From Orientallactaga sibirica (taxonomy: Eukaryota > Chordata > Mammalia > Rodentia > Dipodidae): a stretch of 64,000 bases of DNA. Position numbers and translations under genes: made by a program. Under the pieces are notes generated by a model. That model searched no databases. It was not told where the DNA came from and worked only from the letters and a program-made list of their open reading frames with translations. Location of the stretch: positions 6,970,001 through 7,034,000 of the forward strand of contig JAEOAD010000982.1 of assembly GCA_036365145.1 (NCBI GenBank), read 5' to 3'. Of the stretch, positions 32,798-43,025 are shown piece by piece. Every line of letters starts with the position of its first letter. Within the stretch, counting starts at the first letter, position 1.

Positions 32798-32994
32798 CAG
32801 GGCTGGAGAGATGGCTCAGTGGTTAAAGGCACTTGCTTGCAAAGCCTGATGGCCCAGGTTTGATTCCCCAGTACCCATGCAAAGCCATGTGCCACAAAGT
32901 GACACATAATTCTGGAGTTCCTTTGCAGTGGCAAAAAGCCCTGGTGTGCCCATTCCCTACCCCCCTACTTGTAAATAAATAAATAAAATATTAA
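32798..32994 (+). mobile_element. T-SINE, short form
   Basis: Head 'ctggagagatggctcagtgg', tail (AAAT)n, with related purine flanks (aaaaggggaaag / aaaagagggaaa). Confidence 0.92.
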
Positions 32995-33462
32995 AAAGAG
33001 GGAAAACAAAGAGGTTTGCAGATATGCTATTGAAAGAATGGATAGGAATGTTAATGAAATTATGCCTTGAGAACTTTGAGTTTTATTGCTAATACATGAC
33101 TTTTGAGTGTAATCCTAAGAACATTTCTTCATCCAATTTGACCTTATGGCAGACCATCAAACATTTTTTTTCTTCCTTGATGTTTCCTTGGAACTATAAA
33201 ACATTATAAGCTTGAATATTTAACAGCTGAAGGGTGGCATGTTTTTGGGGTTTCATTTTTTTATCCAATATATAAAAACATTGTGGCACTAAATAAAAAT
33301 GTCACCATGTAAAATTTAAAGGTTTTCTGTCACAAACATTTTTAAAAATTCATAAAGGGCCAAAGATTTGATTTGTCTTACCCTATTTCTGTGATTTATT
33401 CATATTTAAAGTTTCATTGTTTGAAGCACAAGGAACGTTTTCAAATTAAAAACTGGGTGGAG
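32995..33462. other. No gene or repeat recognised
   Basis: AT-rich intronic sequence with no supported feature. Confidence 0.5.
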
Positions 33463-33690
33463 GGCTGGAGGGATGGCTTAGTGGTTAAGTTGTTTGCCTG
33501 CAAAGCCAAAGGACTCAGGTTGGATTCCCCAGGACCCATGTTAGCCAGATGCACAAGGGGGCACATGAATCTGGAGTTCGTTTGCAGTGGCTGGAGGCCC
33601 TGGACCATCCATTCTCCCTCCCTCCCTCCCCCTCCCTCCCTCCCTCCCTCCCTCTATCAAATAAATAAAAATAAAATGTTTTTTTAAAAT
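33463..33690 (+). mobile_element. T-SINE, short form, with (CCCT)n
   Basis: Complete copy. The usual CT-rich block has become a CCCT repeat (about 33617-33653). Confidence 0.92.
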
Positions 33691-33740
33691 CTGGGTTGAA
33701 CAGTTTTATTTGAAGAAAAATTCTACCATGCCTGTTTTTT

Positions 33741-33966
33741 ATTTATTTTTTTATTATTTTTTTGGAGAGAGACGGGAGGGTGGGGGGGTAGACAGAGATG
33801 GGCGCACCAACAGTGTCTCAGCTGATGCGAATGAAATCCAGATGTGTGCGCCCCCTTGTGGTCAAGTGCGGCATTATGCCCTTGCATCGCTGGGACCTGG
33901 AGATTGGAACCAGCGTTCTTAGGCTTAGGAGGCAGGCGCATTAACCCCTAAGCCTTCTCTCCAGCC
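33741..33966 (-). mobile_element. T-SINE, long form 2, internally deleted
   Basis: Has 'ggtcaagtgcggcattatg' but runs from 'cttgcatcgctg' straight to 'ggacctggag', missing the 'catctggctaaacgtg' segment. Flanks catgcctgtt on both sides. Confidence 0.9.
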
Positions 33967-34357
33967 CCATGCCTGTTGTTTTAAAAATAATTATTTAGGT
34001 TGTTCTTATTCATATGTTGAAGAGACAGAGAAATTTGGTCTTCCCAGTGGCTGGAATTCTCAATGATGAAGTCCTTAATCACTGGGGAAGTCAATTTACC
34101 CAACTACTTAGTTGTGACAGCTCTTTCTGTAAATATCAATAGACAATTTCCTCAAGCACTAATCATAATCACATGAGTGAAGCGGCAAAAAGAAGAGTAG
34201 GAGAAGATACCTCTGGAACCATGGGGTTGATTGGTTTACATATGCTTTGGCTTCTGAGCTGCTGGGTAGCCTGTGGTTTCAGGAACATCTTTAGGCAGAA
34301 ACAGTATCTGACCCACCCCACATGTGTGTGTAGTGTGCATATGTTATACATGTATTC
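33967..34357. other. No gene or repeat recognised
   Basis: Intronic sequence. The plus frame of 93 codons at 34173-34454 runs into the GT repeat and looks like chance. Confidence 0.45.
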
Positions 34358-34359
34358 AT

Positions 34360-34395
<36 letters not shown>
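34358..34395. repeat. (GT)n microsatellite
   Basis: Pure GT run of about 36 bp. Confidence 0.95.
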
Positions 34396-34396
<1 letters not shown>

Positions 34397-34667
34397 GCCA
34401 AAGATTGGTGTTGGGTTTGTCTTCCTTGATTGTTCTCATTATCAATTGAGATAGGTCTCTTACTTGAACCCAGAGTTCACTGGTTCCACTAGCCTAATTT
34501 TAGCCAGCTTGCCACAGAGATCCCCTGTCTTTGCTTCCCAAGCACTGGGCTTACAAGCAGGCCACTATGCTCACTTACCATTTACATGGATACTTGGAAT
34601 CCAAACCAAGTTCCTCATGCTTTTTCAGCGAGTACTTTACTAACTGAGCCATCTCCCCAGTCCCAGT
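34396..34667 (-). mobile_element. B3/B4-like SINE
   Basis: Antisense pattern: 'cactagcctaattttagcca', 'cccaagcactgggcttacaa', 'actgagccatctccccagtc'. The GT repeat is its tail. Confidence 0.65.
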
Positions 34668-35265
34668 ATCCAGACTTGTCTATGGATAATTCATAAATAA
34701 TGAATAATAATTGAATTAACTTCAAATAAAGGAAAGGAATGAACTCAAACTAAACTCATAGCCTTTTAAAACTAATCAGTGTGTAGTCATAGGACTGTTT
34801 CAGGACCTTGAAGGACTAAACAGGTAGGAAGGGAGCTGCAGACCCTCTCCTTGTTTTTGTTTTGGGAGCAGGTATACCCATTCTAGAAGTCAATGTTGTC
34901 TTTGCTTGTAACCCATAAGATAGGGGGAACTCTCACAAGGCAAGTAGGAGTAACTGTAAGTCCCAGTTGCCATGGATATCCTGGCTTTTTCCTGCCTACC
35001 CACCTGTCCATTTGTCTGTCCTTCTGTCTGTCCATCTAGTTTTCCATCCCTGATTCCTTCCTATTATCTCTTCCTTATTATTTCCATTCTTCTACTCAGC
35101 AGTTGCTTTGAAGCATCTGCACTGAGCAAGGTACTGTGCCTCCACACTTAGTCAGCTTCTCATACAGTGAAGGAAACTACCTGTTTTTCCTACTTAAAAT
35201 AACCAACCACTTAAGACCATCAAGGAAAAAAACAGACAATGAGTGTTCTCAGGAAGAAAGCACCC
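34668..35265. other. No gene or repeat recognised
   Basis: Intronic sequence with a short CTGTCCAT-type imperfect repeat near 34995-35045. Confidence 0.45.
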
Positions 35266-35267
35266 CC

Positions 35268-35414
35268 CCTTTTTTTCTTTTCTTTTTTCTTTTTTTAGCT
35301 CAGGCTGACCTGGAATTCACTATGTAGTCTCAGCGTGGCCTCAAACTCAGGGTGATCCTCCTACCTCTGCCTCCTGAGTGCTGGGATTAAAGGTGTGCAC
35401 AACATGCCTGGCTA
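35268..35414 (-). mobile_element. B1 SINE 244 bp before an exon
   Basis: Antisense B1 missing the tail-side 'gaggtagggtctcactct' block. Flanks aagaaagcacc and aagaaagctcc. Confidence 0.9.
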
Positions 35415-35658
35415 AGAAAGCTCCTTTTAATTTAGTTTTCTCTGTGCTTGTGATCAATTTTTTTAGTTTTTTTTTTTTTTTTTAGAGAGAGAGGTGATCA
35501 GATTTTTTAAAAGTAGGGCAGTCAATGGATAGGGTAGTGTGTCAACTTGAGGGTAAAATATTTAGAACCAAGTTTGAGCATTTTGTGACTATAATATTGG
35601 ATTTTTCTTCTTAATGAAAAGAATCACCTTGATTTGTAAAAATCATTTTTCCCCCTAG

Positions 35659-35734
35659 ACAATTGGGAAGAAGTTACCTCCAGGAACGCCAACTCCAGAC
35701 CCGTCAAAAACAGAAATGGACAGCAGGACAAAGA
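35659..35734 (+). CDS. SH3KBP1: SH3KBP1 coding exon: linker before SH3-C
   Basis: An internal exon of CIN85/Ruk, a cytosolic adaptor. Its three SH3 domains bind proline-arginine motifs in CBL and other partners and help drive endocytosis of activated receptors. The acceptor is 'ttttccccctag' and the donor gtaagt starts at 35735. The 76 bases start in phase 0, encode 25 residues (TIGKKLPPGTPTP, then KTEMDSRTK) and leave one base, A, for the next codon. It matches, from memory, the linker between the second and third SH3 domains of mammalian SH3KBP1. CD2AP, the paralogue, differs clearly here. Proline-rich and lysine-rich, it is likely unstructured. It is too short to stand out as a frame, so the call rests on the match, the splice sites and phase agreement with 54237-54331. 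Confidence 0.95.
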
Positions 35735-36214
35735 GTAAGTTTCTTTAATTAAAAGATTATTATATAATTTTGGTAGCTTATTCATGCACATCAAAAAATG
35801 CACACAGATGTGCTTCATTAGATCCCATGAGTAAAGTGGCATTACAGGTAATGTTCTTGTTTTGAATCTTATTTTTTCATGAATGTAATGTCCTTATCTA
35901 TCACATGTATCACATACATGTGCAGAAGTAGGGTTTATTTATATGTATTGAGTATTTTGCACAATTTAGGTAGTAAGAGGATTCTAGAGAATGGCAACAC
36001 AAGCACTTCAGGGATTCACAGGCTTTTAGGTTAGGAAAGGCCTAATCACTGTCTGCCAAACCTTTCAGCCAACACTACATTCCTGTCAGTTCAGCTGGCC
36101 ACCTCCACACATTTTTTTTCCTTGAATACCTCTTATACTTCTATAACATCTGAAGGCAGGAGACTCAAGTCTTTTGGAAGGTTTATGTGAGCAGATGGAA
36201 GAGGTTAGTTGTAT

Positions 36215-36515
36215 TTTAGAATGCTATGATCTGATAGAACTATCAAGTGAAGCACATAAGTAATTTAAAATTTTCTAGTGACTATATTAAAAAATAGAAC
36301 CCAATTTTAATGTATTTAAGTCAGTGTGTGTGTGTGTGTATGATTTTAACATGTGATCTCTATAAAATTATTAGTTAAGGTACTTTCCTACTTTTTAAAA
36401 TTGTGATGTCTTCACAATCCAATATGTATTGCATATCTTAATGTAGAATATAGCCATATTTCTAATGCTCAGTAGCTACATGTACCTAGTGGTGACCATA
36501 TTGGATAGTATATTT
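36215..36515 (+). mobile_element. hAT-type DNA transposon remnant
   Basis: 'tatgatctgatagaactatc' at one end and 'gctcagtagctacatgtacc', 'gtgaccatattggatagtat' at the other recall an old MER-type hAT family. Family name uncertain; orientation arbitrary. A GT run interrupts it. Confidence 0.5.
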
Positions 36516-36554
36516 CAAGAGTATTTCTGGAGCTGTTGAGCAAAGACAGCTTTC

Positions 36555-36790
36555 AACTCAGGATGAGAGACAATTTATTCTGGGCCAAATATGAGTGACC
36601 ATGGCCTGGGAACATGAATTCAGGCTGCGCTGAATGGCATGTTCCAACATGTAAGCAGTTACATGAATTTTTATAACTGCAGTATAAAAAATAGTCATAA
36701 GGTATTTGCCAAATATATTGGTGGGGATAACAGGCAGTTTATGGAATAGAGGCAAAATCTCTGCCATAGGTTTCAATGCTCTCTGATGAC
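36555..36790 (-). mobile_element. Possible old LTR fragment
   Basis: 'gacaatttattctgggccaa', 'atatgagtgaccatggcctg' resembles a known mammalian LTR-type repeat read in antisense. Family not assigned. Confidence 0.35.
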
Positions 36791-36879
36791 ATTCTTAGCT
36801 TTTGGGTTGGTAGAACCTAGTAGTCTGCTAAGTATGCATTTCAAAGGTTTTGTCTAATAGTCAAAAGAATGTTAAGGAG

Positions 36880-37074
36880 TTGGGGAGATGGATCAGTGGT
36901 TAAAGGCACTTGCTTGCAAAGCCTGCCTGCCCAGGTTTAGTTCCCTAGTACCCATGTAAAGCTAGATGCACAATATGGCACATGTGTCCAGAGTTAGTTT
37001 GCAGTGGTTAGAGGATCTGGCATGCCCATTCTCCCTCCCTCCCTCCCCCACCCCACACAAATAAATTTTTTAAA
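36880..37074 (+). mobile_element. T-SINE, short form
   Basis: Head 'gttggggagatggatcagtg', body with 'gctagatgcacaatatggca', a CCCT-rich block and an AAATAAAT tail. Confidence 0.88.
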
Positions 37075-37087
37075 GAAAAGAATGCCA

Positions 37088-37964
37088 AGACTGGAGAGAT
37101 GGCTTAGCCGTTAAGGTGCTTGCCTGCAAAGCCTACCTGTAATGGGGTGCTAGGTATTCAGGAAGGTCCTTAAACCCCAAACCCTAGGTTTGCATCTAAT
37201 TTTAATCAAAGAATTGAATAAAGTAAGACTGAGAAGGATAAATATTAAATTATTATATTTATTTAGGGAAGTATAGAACAAAGAAAAGACACCCATGTGG
37301 CTTAAGAGCCCACATGGAGGGCCTGGGAAAACCATGGAAAGGACAGGAAAGACTCCTGCAGTGTGGAGGGAGGGCAGGAGGGCTACAGAGCCCATGTGGA
37401 AAGTAAGGCCAAGCCGAGGAGAAACTCACCAGAAGCTGGAGGTTCAAGAGAGGTCAGGCAGCACAGAGACCTTGCCTTCCCCCCAACAAATGTATTTATA
37501 ACCTTAGGGTGGTTGGCTCTACCTTCCAGTTCCTGTGAGCTAGAGGGACAACTGATTGCTTAGGCTAGGAACTGTCTCAGGAAGAAGCCAGCCATGACAG
37601 CAAGTTCTAGGGGATGAACTTGACCAACCACAGTGTTAGGGCTACATTTACATCCCAGGAGGGGCCCAGGTGGTTTGTTGAAAAACAGATCTAGGTAAGA
37701 AATAAGAAGTCAGACCATACTTTGATCTCTAGCAAAGTGGAGGCTGTTTGGATAGGCTCCAAGATATTCCTACTTCTTAGTTTCAGGGGCCCAGTCACCC
37801 TAACTGCCTACTCCCTCTCATAATGACTCAGGTTCAATTCCCCAGTACTCAAATACGCCAGATACACAAGGTGGCACATGCGACTGGAGTTTATTTGTAG
37901 TGGCTAGAGGCCCTGGCGCTCCCATTTTCTTTCTTTCTCTCAAATAAAAATAAATTTTTAAATG
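37088..37964 (+). mobile_element. T-SINE split by a solo LTR
   Basis: 37088-37137 is the head ('ctggagagatggcttagccg' to 'gcaaagcctacc'). 37821-37964 is the rest ('gactcaggttcaattcccca' to the AAATA tail). The SINE's own duplication gaatgcca lies at both outer edges. Confidence 0.92.
37138..37820 (-). mobile_element. Solo LTR, ERV1-like, antisense
   Basis: Read on the minus strand it starts TGAGAGGGAG and ends ATTACA. It has a TATA-like tataaataca (37491-37500) and an aataaa signal about 230 bp downstream (37258-37263). Both ends and this layout match the LTR at 42406-42929. No internal retroviral genes are present. The duplication at its edges is not clear. Confidence 0.75.
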
Positions 37965-37965
37965 A

Positions 37966-38344
37966 ATGCCAGGTCAGATACATAGATGGATGATAAATGG
38001 TTATTGAAGGAAGATAGCCCAAAATAATTTTGGTTTCCCATCTTTTGCATTGTAATTCTCCAGTCACAGTTTTAATCATTGTTGTAGAGTTTTTAACTTT
38101 TTTTTTTTTTTTTTTTGGTAACTTCAGTTCACAGGGCCTAAAATGGGTTCTGAGCACACTTTAAATGCTCAGTTCCCTTAAGCATGTGGGAGAATCCTGG
38201 CTCTAGTTCATGCTTTGTTCAGCCCTGTATCTATTAACTATATCCACGTACCCGAGTCTCTGGAAATATCATGCTGTGGGAATTGATTATTCATGAAGAA
38301 GGGATTTACAGAGGTGGGTGTTTGTGCTTTAAGTTCTAGGAGGA
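37966..38344. other. No gene recognised, T20-type run
   Basis: Intronic sequence with a poly-T run near 38098-38116 that may be the tail of a degraded antisense retrocopy. No source was recognised. Confidence 0.4.
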
Positions 38345-38500
38345 CCAGTTGTTATTTCCTAGCAACATAACCTTGGACAAATAATTTTATTTCTCTGGCC
38401 TTTATCCTCATTGTCTGCATTGCCTTTGAAGTTCAAGGGTTGTACTAGAGAAAAATCCTGAAGTTTCTTCCAGTGTATTCATCCTCTAATTCAATTCTGA
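38345..38500 (+). mobile_element. MIR SINE fragment
   Basis: 'gcaacataaccttggacaaa', 'tttctctggcctttatcctc' and 'gttcaagggttgtactag' match the MIR core pattern. Confidence 0.6.
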
Positions 38501-38542
38501 AACCTTTTAAGATTCATAATGAATCTCCAAAGTATTGAGTGT

Positions 38543-38692
38543 TGACAGGCGTGGTCATGCACGCCTTTAATTCTAGCACTTGGGAGGCAGAGGTAGGAGG
38601 ATTGCTCTGAGTTTGAGGCCACCCTGACACCACATAGTGAGTTCCACGTCAGTCTGGGCTAGAGAAAGACCCCTACCTCAAAAAAACAAACA
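38543..38692 (+). mobile_element. B1 SINE
   Basis: Complete B1. aaagtattgagt occurs before it and again from about 38694. Confidence 0.94.
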
Positions 38693-38841
38693 AAAAGTAT
38701 TGAGTAGCCCAGTGGTAACAATGAAAGGAAAAGGTGAACAATTCCATGCGAATATGTGGTGTTGTTGGGTATGGGTGTTAATACCTATAGGTAGTGGGTC
38801 AGGAAAGACAATTAGCCCTGCCATCAAAACCTAGAAGTTTG

Positions 38842-39045
38842 GGTTGGAGAGATGGTTTAGCGGTTAAGCACTTGCCTGTGAAGCCTAGGGACCCTGGTTC
38901 GAGGCTCGATTCCCCAGGACCCATGTAAGCCAGATGCAAAAGATGGCACATGCATCTGGAATTCATTTGCAGTGGCTGGAGGCCCTGGTGTGCCCATTCT
39001 CTCTCTCTCTTGCTAATAAATAAATAAAAATAAACAAATTTTTAA
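38842..39045 (+). mobile_element. T-SINE, short form
   Basis: Complete copy with box-B-like 'ggctcgattcc', a CT run and (AAAT)n. Related flanks aaacctaga / aaccctaga. Confidence 0.93.
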
Positions 39046-39245
39046 GAGAAACCCTAGAGGTATATTTACTGAGTGACATTATTTATGCATACCAGGACAA
39101 GAATTTCCACTTTTGAATCTCTCCCTCTGGTTTTCCTTGCCAAGAGAAAATCCGGGCATAATTGTTCTATCAATTCCATTTAGTAATACCACATCTGTGT
39201 TCAGGTAGAAAGTAGAGAATGCTGATCAGCTATTAGAAATGACCC

Positions 39246-39388
39246 CAATGACTTGGGAGGCAAAGGTAGGAGGATTGCCATGACTTCGAGGCCAGCCTGA
39301 GACTACATAGTGAATTCCAGGTCAGTCTGGACTAGAGCGAGACCCTACCTTGAAAAACCAAACAACAACAACAACAAAAAACACACTA
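39246..39388 (+). mobile_element. B1 SINE, 5'-truncated (stack copy 1)
   Basis: Starts within B1 at 'cttgggaggcaaaggtagg' and ends in an (ACA)n tail. agaaatgaccc lies at 39235-39245 and 39389-39399. Confidence 0.93.
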
Positions 39389-39399
39389 AGAAATGACCC

Positions 39400-39624
39400 T
39401 GATGCTGGGTGTGGTGGCGCATGCCTTTAATCCCAGCACTGGGGAAGCAGAGGTAGGAGGATCACTGTGAGTTCAAGGCCACCCTGAGACTGCATAGTGA
39501 ATTCCAGGTCAGCCTGAGCTACAGTGAGACCCTACCAAAAACAAACAAACAAACAAACAAACAAACAAACAAACAAGCAAAACAAAACAAAACAAAACAA
39601 AACAAAACAAAACAAAACCCAAAA
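39400..39624 (+). mobile_element. B1 SINE (stack copy 2)
   Basis: Complete B1 with (CAAA)n and (ACAAA)n tail (39537-39617). Its flanks, agaaatgaccc at 39389-39399 and 39625-39635, are the same 11-mer copy 1 used. Confidence 0.95.
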
Positions 39625-39635
39625 AGAAATGACCC

Positions 39636-40480
39636 AGAGCTTAGAATCCAAACAGCTTCCTTCCTTCAGTCCTGAATATAAACCTATGGCAACCAGGCCT
39701 GCTCCTTCCTGCACAGCTGTCTCCTCAGCATGCTCAACTAACAGGCTCACATCAGGATTCAGAGTTATGATGACTCAAACAATGTTCATGTGAGTTGTTA
39801 TTTTTTGTGAAAAACTCAGCTGATCTGGATTTATTTAAACAGCTATACCCCCCACCAACAAAAGGCTTTTATGATATTGAAATTCATCAACCACTCATGC
39901 TGGGGAACAGATTGTCATAGTTTCCATAACAAGGGGAAAACTATCTAAATATTCAGACTGAAGTACCCTGAGGTGCCTCCCGCTCATCACATCTGGAGTT
40001 TCCCTCTTTCCTGTTACAATTTTGCTGCAGATTTGTGGCCTCTGTGGCATAGAAACATGGTCCAAAGGAAGGACTCTTTAATATCTTTCTGAGCTTTAGT
40101 TCAGCCTTATAGATTGCAAAGGCTAGAAGAGCAGGTGAAAAGTCCAGACTGAATTTGTACAAGGGAAGGTCAGTCTTCAGAATAACTTATGATCGAGGGT
40201 GTGTGTCAGAGGCCAAGTTTTCCCTGATGAACCTCACTCACTTTAAAACTGGACATTAGTACTACCTCTGTGATGGCTCTCTTCAGTGACTGGCATCTTA
40301 GAAGTTATTGTCTATAGTGGTGACACATGGAATCTTGTCACTATCATTAGGTCATTGGTCCCTCTCGGTTATAGACATACCTTCTGCAGCCCAGAAAAGT
40401 ACCATGCACTCAGTGGATACCTAATGAGCAAAGATCTATCTAATGGAAGCTTATGAATAATTTGATTTATTAGGCTCTGT
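39636..40480. other. No gene or repeat recognised
   Basis: Intronic sequence with no supported feature. Confidence 0.5.
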
Positions 40481-40658
40481 GACATTTAATCTTGATTGCC
40501 AGCTTGATAGACTAGATTCATTCATCTATGAGACCTCTGAAATTTCTGTGAAGGAGTTTCTAGATTAGGGTAACTATAGTGGGAAGACCCACTCTAAATG
40601 TTGGCTGAATGTCCTGGACTCTATAAGAAGACCTGGATCCATTATTATCTGCTTCTTT

Positions 40659-40865
40659 TTAAATATTTTATTTTCATTTATTTATTTGAGAGAGTGGGAG
40701 AAAGAAGCAGGGGGAGGGGTGGAGATAGAGAGAAAATGGGTGTGCCAGGGCCTCCAGATGCATGAGCCACCTTGTGCATCTGGTTTATATGGGTACTGGG
40801 GAAATGAACCTAGGTCCTGTGGCTTTACAGGCAAGTACATTAACCACTAAACTATTTCTCCAGCC
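40659..40865 (-). mobile_element. T-SINE, short form, internal deletion
   Basis: Jumps from 'ccagggcctccag' to 'atgcatgagccacc', losing the 'ccactgcaaacgaactccag' stretch, apparently between two ccag copies. Flank ctgcttctt on both sides. Confidence 0.9.
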
Positions 40866-40879
40866 CCTCTGCTTCTTCT

Positions 40880-41085
40880 TCTTTTATTTTTTAAAATATA
40901 TTTTATTTAGTTATATTTTTTTAAGAAAGAGAGAATTGACACACCAGGGCCTCTAACCACTGCAAACGAACTCTAGATGCATGTGCTACCTTGTGCATCT
41001 GGCTTACTTGGGTCCTGGGGAATTGAACCTGGGTCGTTTGGCTTTGCAGGCAAGTGCCTTAACCACTAAGACATCTCTCAAGCCC
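40880..41085 (-). mobile_element. T-SINE, short form
   Basis: Complete antisense copy ending 'taagacatctctcaagccc'. It inserted beside the previous copy, and the target again ends tgcttctt. Confidence 0.92.
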
Positions 41086-41256
41086 ATACTTTGCTTCTTA
41101 AATGCAGACACAATGTGACCAGTTGCTTCATGCTTCTGCCACCAGGCCTTCTCTACCATGATAGATTGTATCTCTCAAACTGTGAGCCAAAATAAACTAT
41201 TCCTCCCTTAAGTTTCTTCTTGTCAGGTACTATTACAGCAACAAGGAAAGTAATTA

Positions 41257-41905
41257 ATAATGCTCTAAAATGGACAGGAGGCTTTAAAAACTACTAGCTA
41301 CAGATCCATTTCCCCCAAACATTACATTCACCAAGAGAAAAAGGACACATCTATTGATATAAGACCAGGTGTCTGTGTCTTCACATTTCTGGGTAGTTAG
41401 CAATGGTTGTCAGTGTTCCTTGGAGCTTGACAGACCCTTCATTCTTTCAGCCACTGCTTTGACCTAATCACCCTAAGACTACCGAAAACAAACCTATAGG
41501 TTAGCAAAGTCAAAGTGAAGCTTATCAGCGCTAGAGTAAGGGAGACTATACAGCAGGGAATATGTGGATATCATACCAAACAAAAAAGTTATTGATTTGG
41601 AGCAGGAGTAGACCTAAGTGAAATGTCAGTGACCGTGTTTCTTGGTAGACACAAAGCAAATCAGGGCTGCGTACAGGCAGAGGTCCGTGTCAGTTGTGGA
41701 CTGCAAGATGGACACTGGTCTTGTTTCTTGGGAAGCTATCAAGATATATGTGATGCTGTGTCCAGAGAACCTGTACATGAGGTGCTGAACTTCTGATGGT
41801 AATCAAGACAACCTTTCTGACTTGAGGCTATTTCTCAGTTTTTTCAGGCTACATTGGAATGCTTTATTTTTGCTAATATTTTTGTTTTATTTTTATCTAT
41901 TTAAA
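41257..41905. other. No gene or repeat recognised
   Basis: Intronic sequence with no supported feature. Confidence 0.5.
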
Positions 41906-41907
41906 AT

Positions 41908-42096
41908 AGTTTATTTATTTGATAGAGAATGACCAAGTGAATATGGGCATGCCTGGGCCTTCTGCTGCTGCAAACAAACTCCATATACATGCACCACTTT
42001 TTGAATTTGGCTTTATGTGGGTAGTGAGGGATAAAACCTTAACTAGTAGGCTTTGTACTCAAGGGCCTTTAATGGCTGAGCCATCTCCCTAGCCCT
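41908..42096 (-). mobile_element. T-SINE, short form, diverged
   Basis: Antisense: 'atgggcatgcctgggccttc', 'ccatatacatgcaccac', 'ctgagccatctccctagccc'. Confidence 0.85.
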
Positions 42097-42100
42097 ATCT

Positions 42101-42296
42101 ATTTTTTTAATTTATTTAAGAGAGAGAGAAAGAGGCGGATAGAGAATGGGCATAACACAGCCTCCAGCCACTGCAAACGAATTCCAGATGCATGTACCAC
42201 CTTGTGCATCAGGCTTATGTGGGTACTGGGGCATTGAACCTAGATCCTTAGGCTTTGCAGGCAAACACGTTAACTGCTAAGCCATTTCTCTAGCCC
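42101..42296 (-). mobile_element. T-SINE, short form
   Basis: Complete antisense copy ending 'aagccatttctctagcccc'. Flank cctatct on both sides. Confidence 0.92.
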
Positions 42297-42302
42297 CCTA
42301 TC

Positions 42303-43025
42303 TGTCTTTTGATACAAGATCTCATGTAGCCCAGGGTAGCCTCAAACTTAGTATGCAGCTAAAGGTGATTTTGATATTCTGAATCTCTTGCCTCTACCTC
42401 CCTAGTGACAGAGGAATTTTGGGTGCCTTGTAATTTGGGGTGTTTCTGGCTCCTTGTCCTATGAATTTAAAGAATGAAATCCATGAATGAAAGGATAAGG
42501 TTCAGAAAGCTTTTATTATAGCTTAAAGCTTCAGGAGGAAGAAGAGAAGGGGGAGCTGACGCCTAGAACATAAGAGAAGGAGGCAAGGTGGAGCTCGTGC
42601 CCAGAGAGGCCAGAGGGGGGGTTGAGAAACCTACCTTGAGGCTCAGATCTGGGTTTTTATGGGGAGTAGCTAAGTGAGGAAGACTAGGTCTGCAGGTTTT
42701 TATGGACAAAGACCATATTTTACAGCTTTGCCAGTAATCTTAGGTAAGAATCAGAGTTTCTGTCCTCTGGGAAAGGGTGCAAGCTTAATCTAGAAATCTT
42801 GCCTGGAGGGTGAAATATCCAGGTTTCTGTAAGCTTCATGATATATCCAACTTTTAGTCAAGGAATAAAAAACATTCTCTTTAGGGGTTCTGTTACCCTG
42901 ACTGCCTAGCCAATTTCTGTCTCCTATCACTAGTTCTGATTTTATAGGCATGTGCCACACCTAGATGATGGGGCCTCGTACATGCTAGGCCGATACTTTA
43001 CCAACTGAGCTGCCTCATCAAACCC
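42303..43025 (-). mobile_element. Old B1/ID SINE split by a solo LTR
   Basis: 42303-42405 is antisense B1 ('gatctcatgtagcccaggg' to 'ctctacctccctag'). 42934-42960 continues it ('ttataggcatgtgcca'). An ID-like part follows ('catgctaggccgatacttta'). Confidence 0.65.
42406..42929 (-). mobile_element. Solo LTR, ERV1-like, with 4-bp duplication
   Basis: On the minus strand it starts TGATAGGAGACAG and ends CTCTGTCA. A perfect ctag lies at 42402-42405 and 42930-42933. It has a TATA-like ccataaaaa (42654-42662) and an aataaa signal (42512-42517). TG...CA ends and a 4-bp duplication fit gammaretrovirus-like (ERV1) elements. No viral genes remain. Confidence 0.85.

Larger units (their letters stand above)
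1..35658 (+). other. SH3KBP1: SH3KBP1 intron, 3' part
   Basis: Everything before the acceptor at 35657-35658 lacks a recognisable exon and is packed with transposable elements. In human CIN85 the residues before the first exon here form a linker ending ...LPVEK. I looked for coding sequence like that and did not find it, so the upstream exon probably lies outside the window. Alternative first exons cannot be excluded. Confidence 0.75.
40485..41256 (+). mobile_element. Family A repeat, split by two T-SINEs
   Basis: 40485-40658 ('ttaatcttgattgccagctt', 'gtttctagattagggtaact') and 41086-41256 ('gcagacacaatgtgaccagt', 'gtgagccaaaataaactatt') join into one element. It is the inverse of 4428-4835. 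Confidence 0.65.

Noticed and set aside
34858..35050. Possible small exon before 35659
   Set aside because: No frame matching the SH3KBP1 linker and no convincing acceptor-donor pair; the CTGTCCAT-type text is a simple imperfect repeat.
37138..42929. One provirus with LTRs at 37138-37820 and 42406-42929
   Set aside because: The spacing and shared orientation suggest it at first, but the DNA between holds MIR, B1, T-SINEs and unique sequence with no gag, pol or env. The 42406 LTR has its own ctag duplication and the 37138 LTR sits within a continuous T-SINE.
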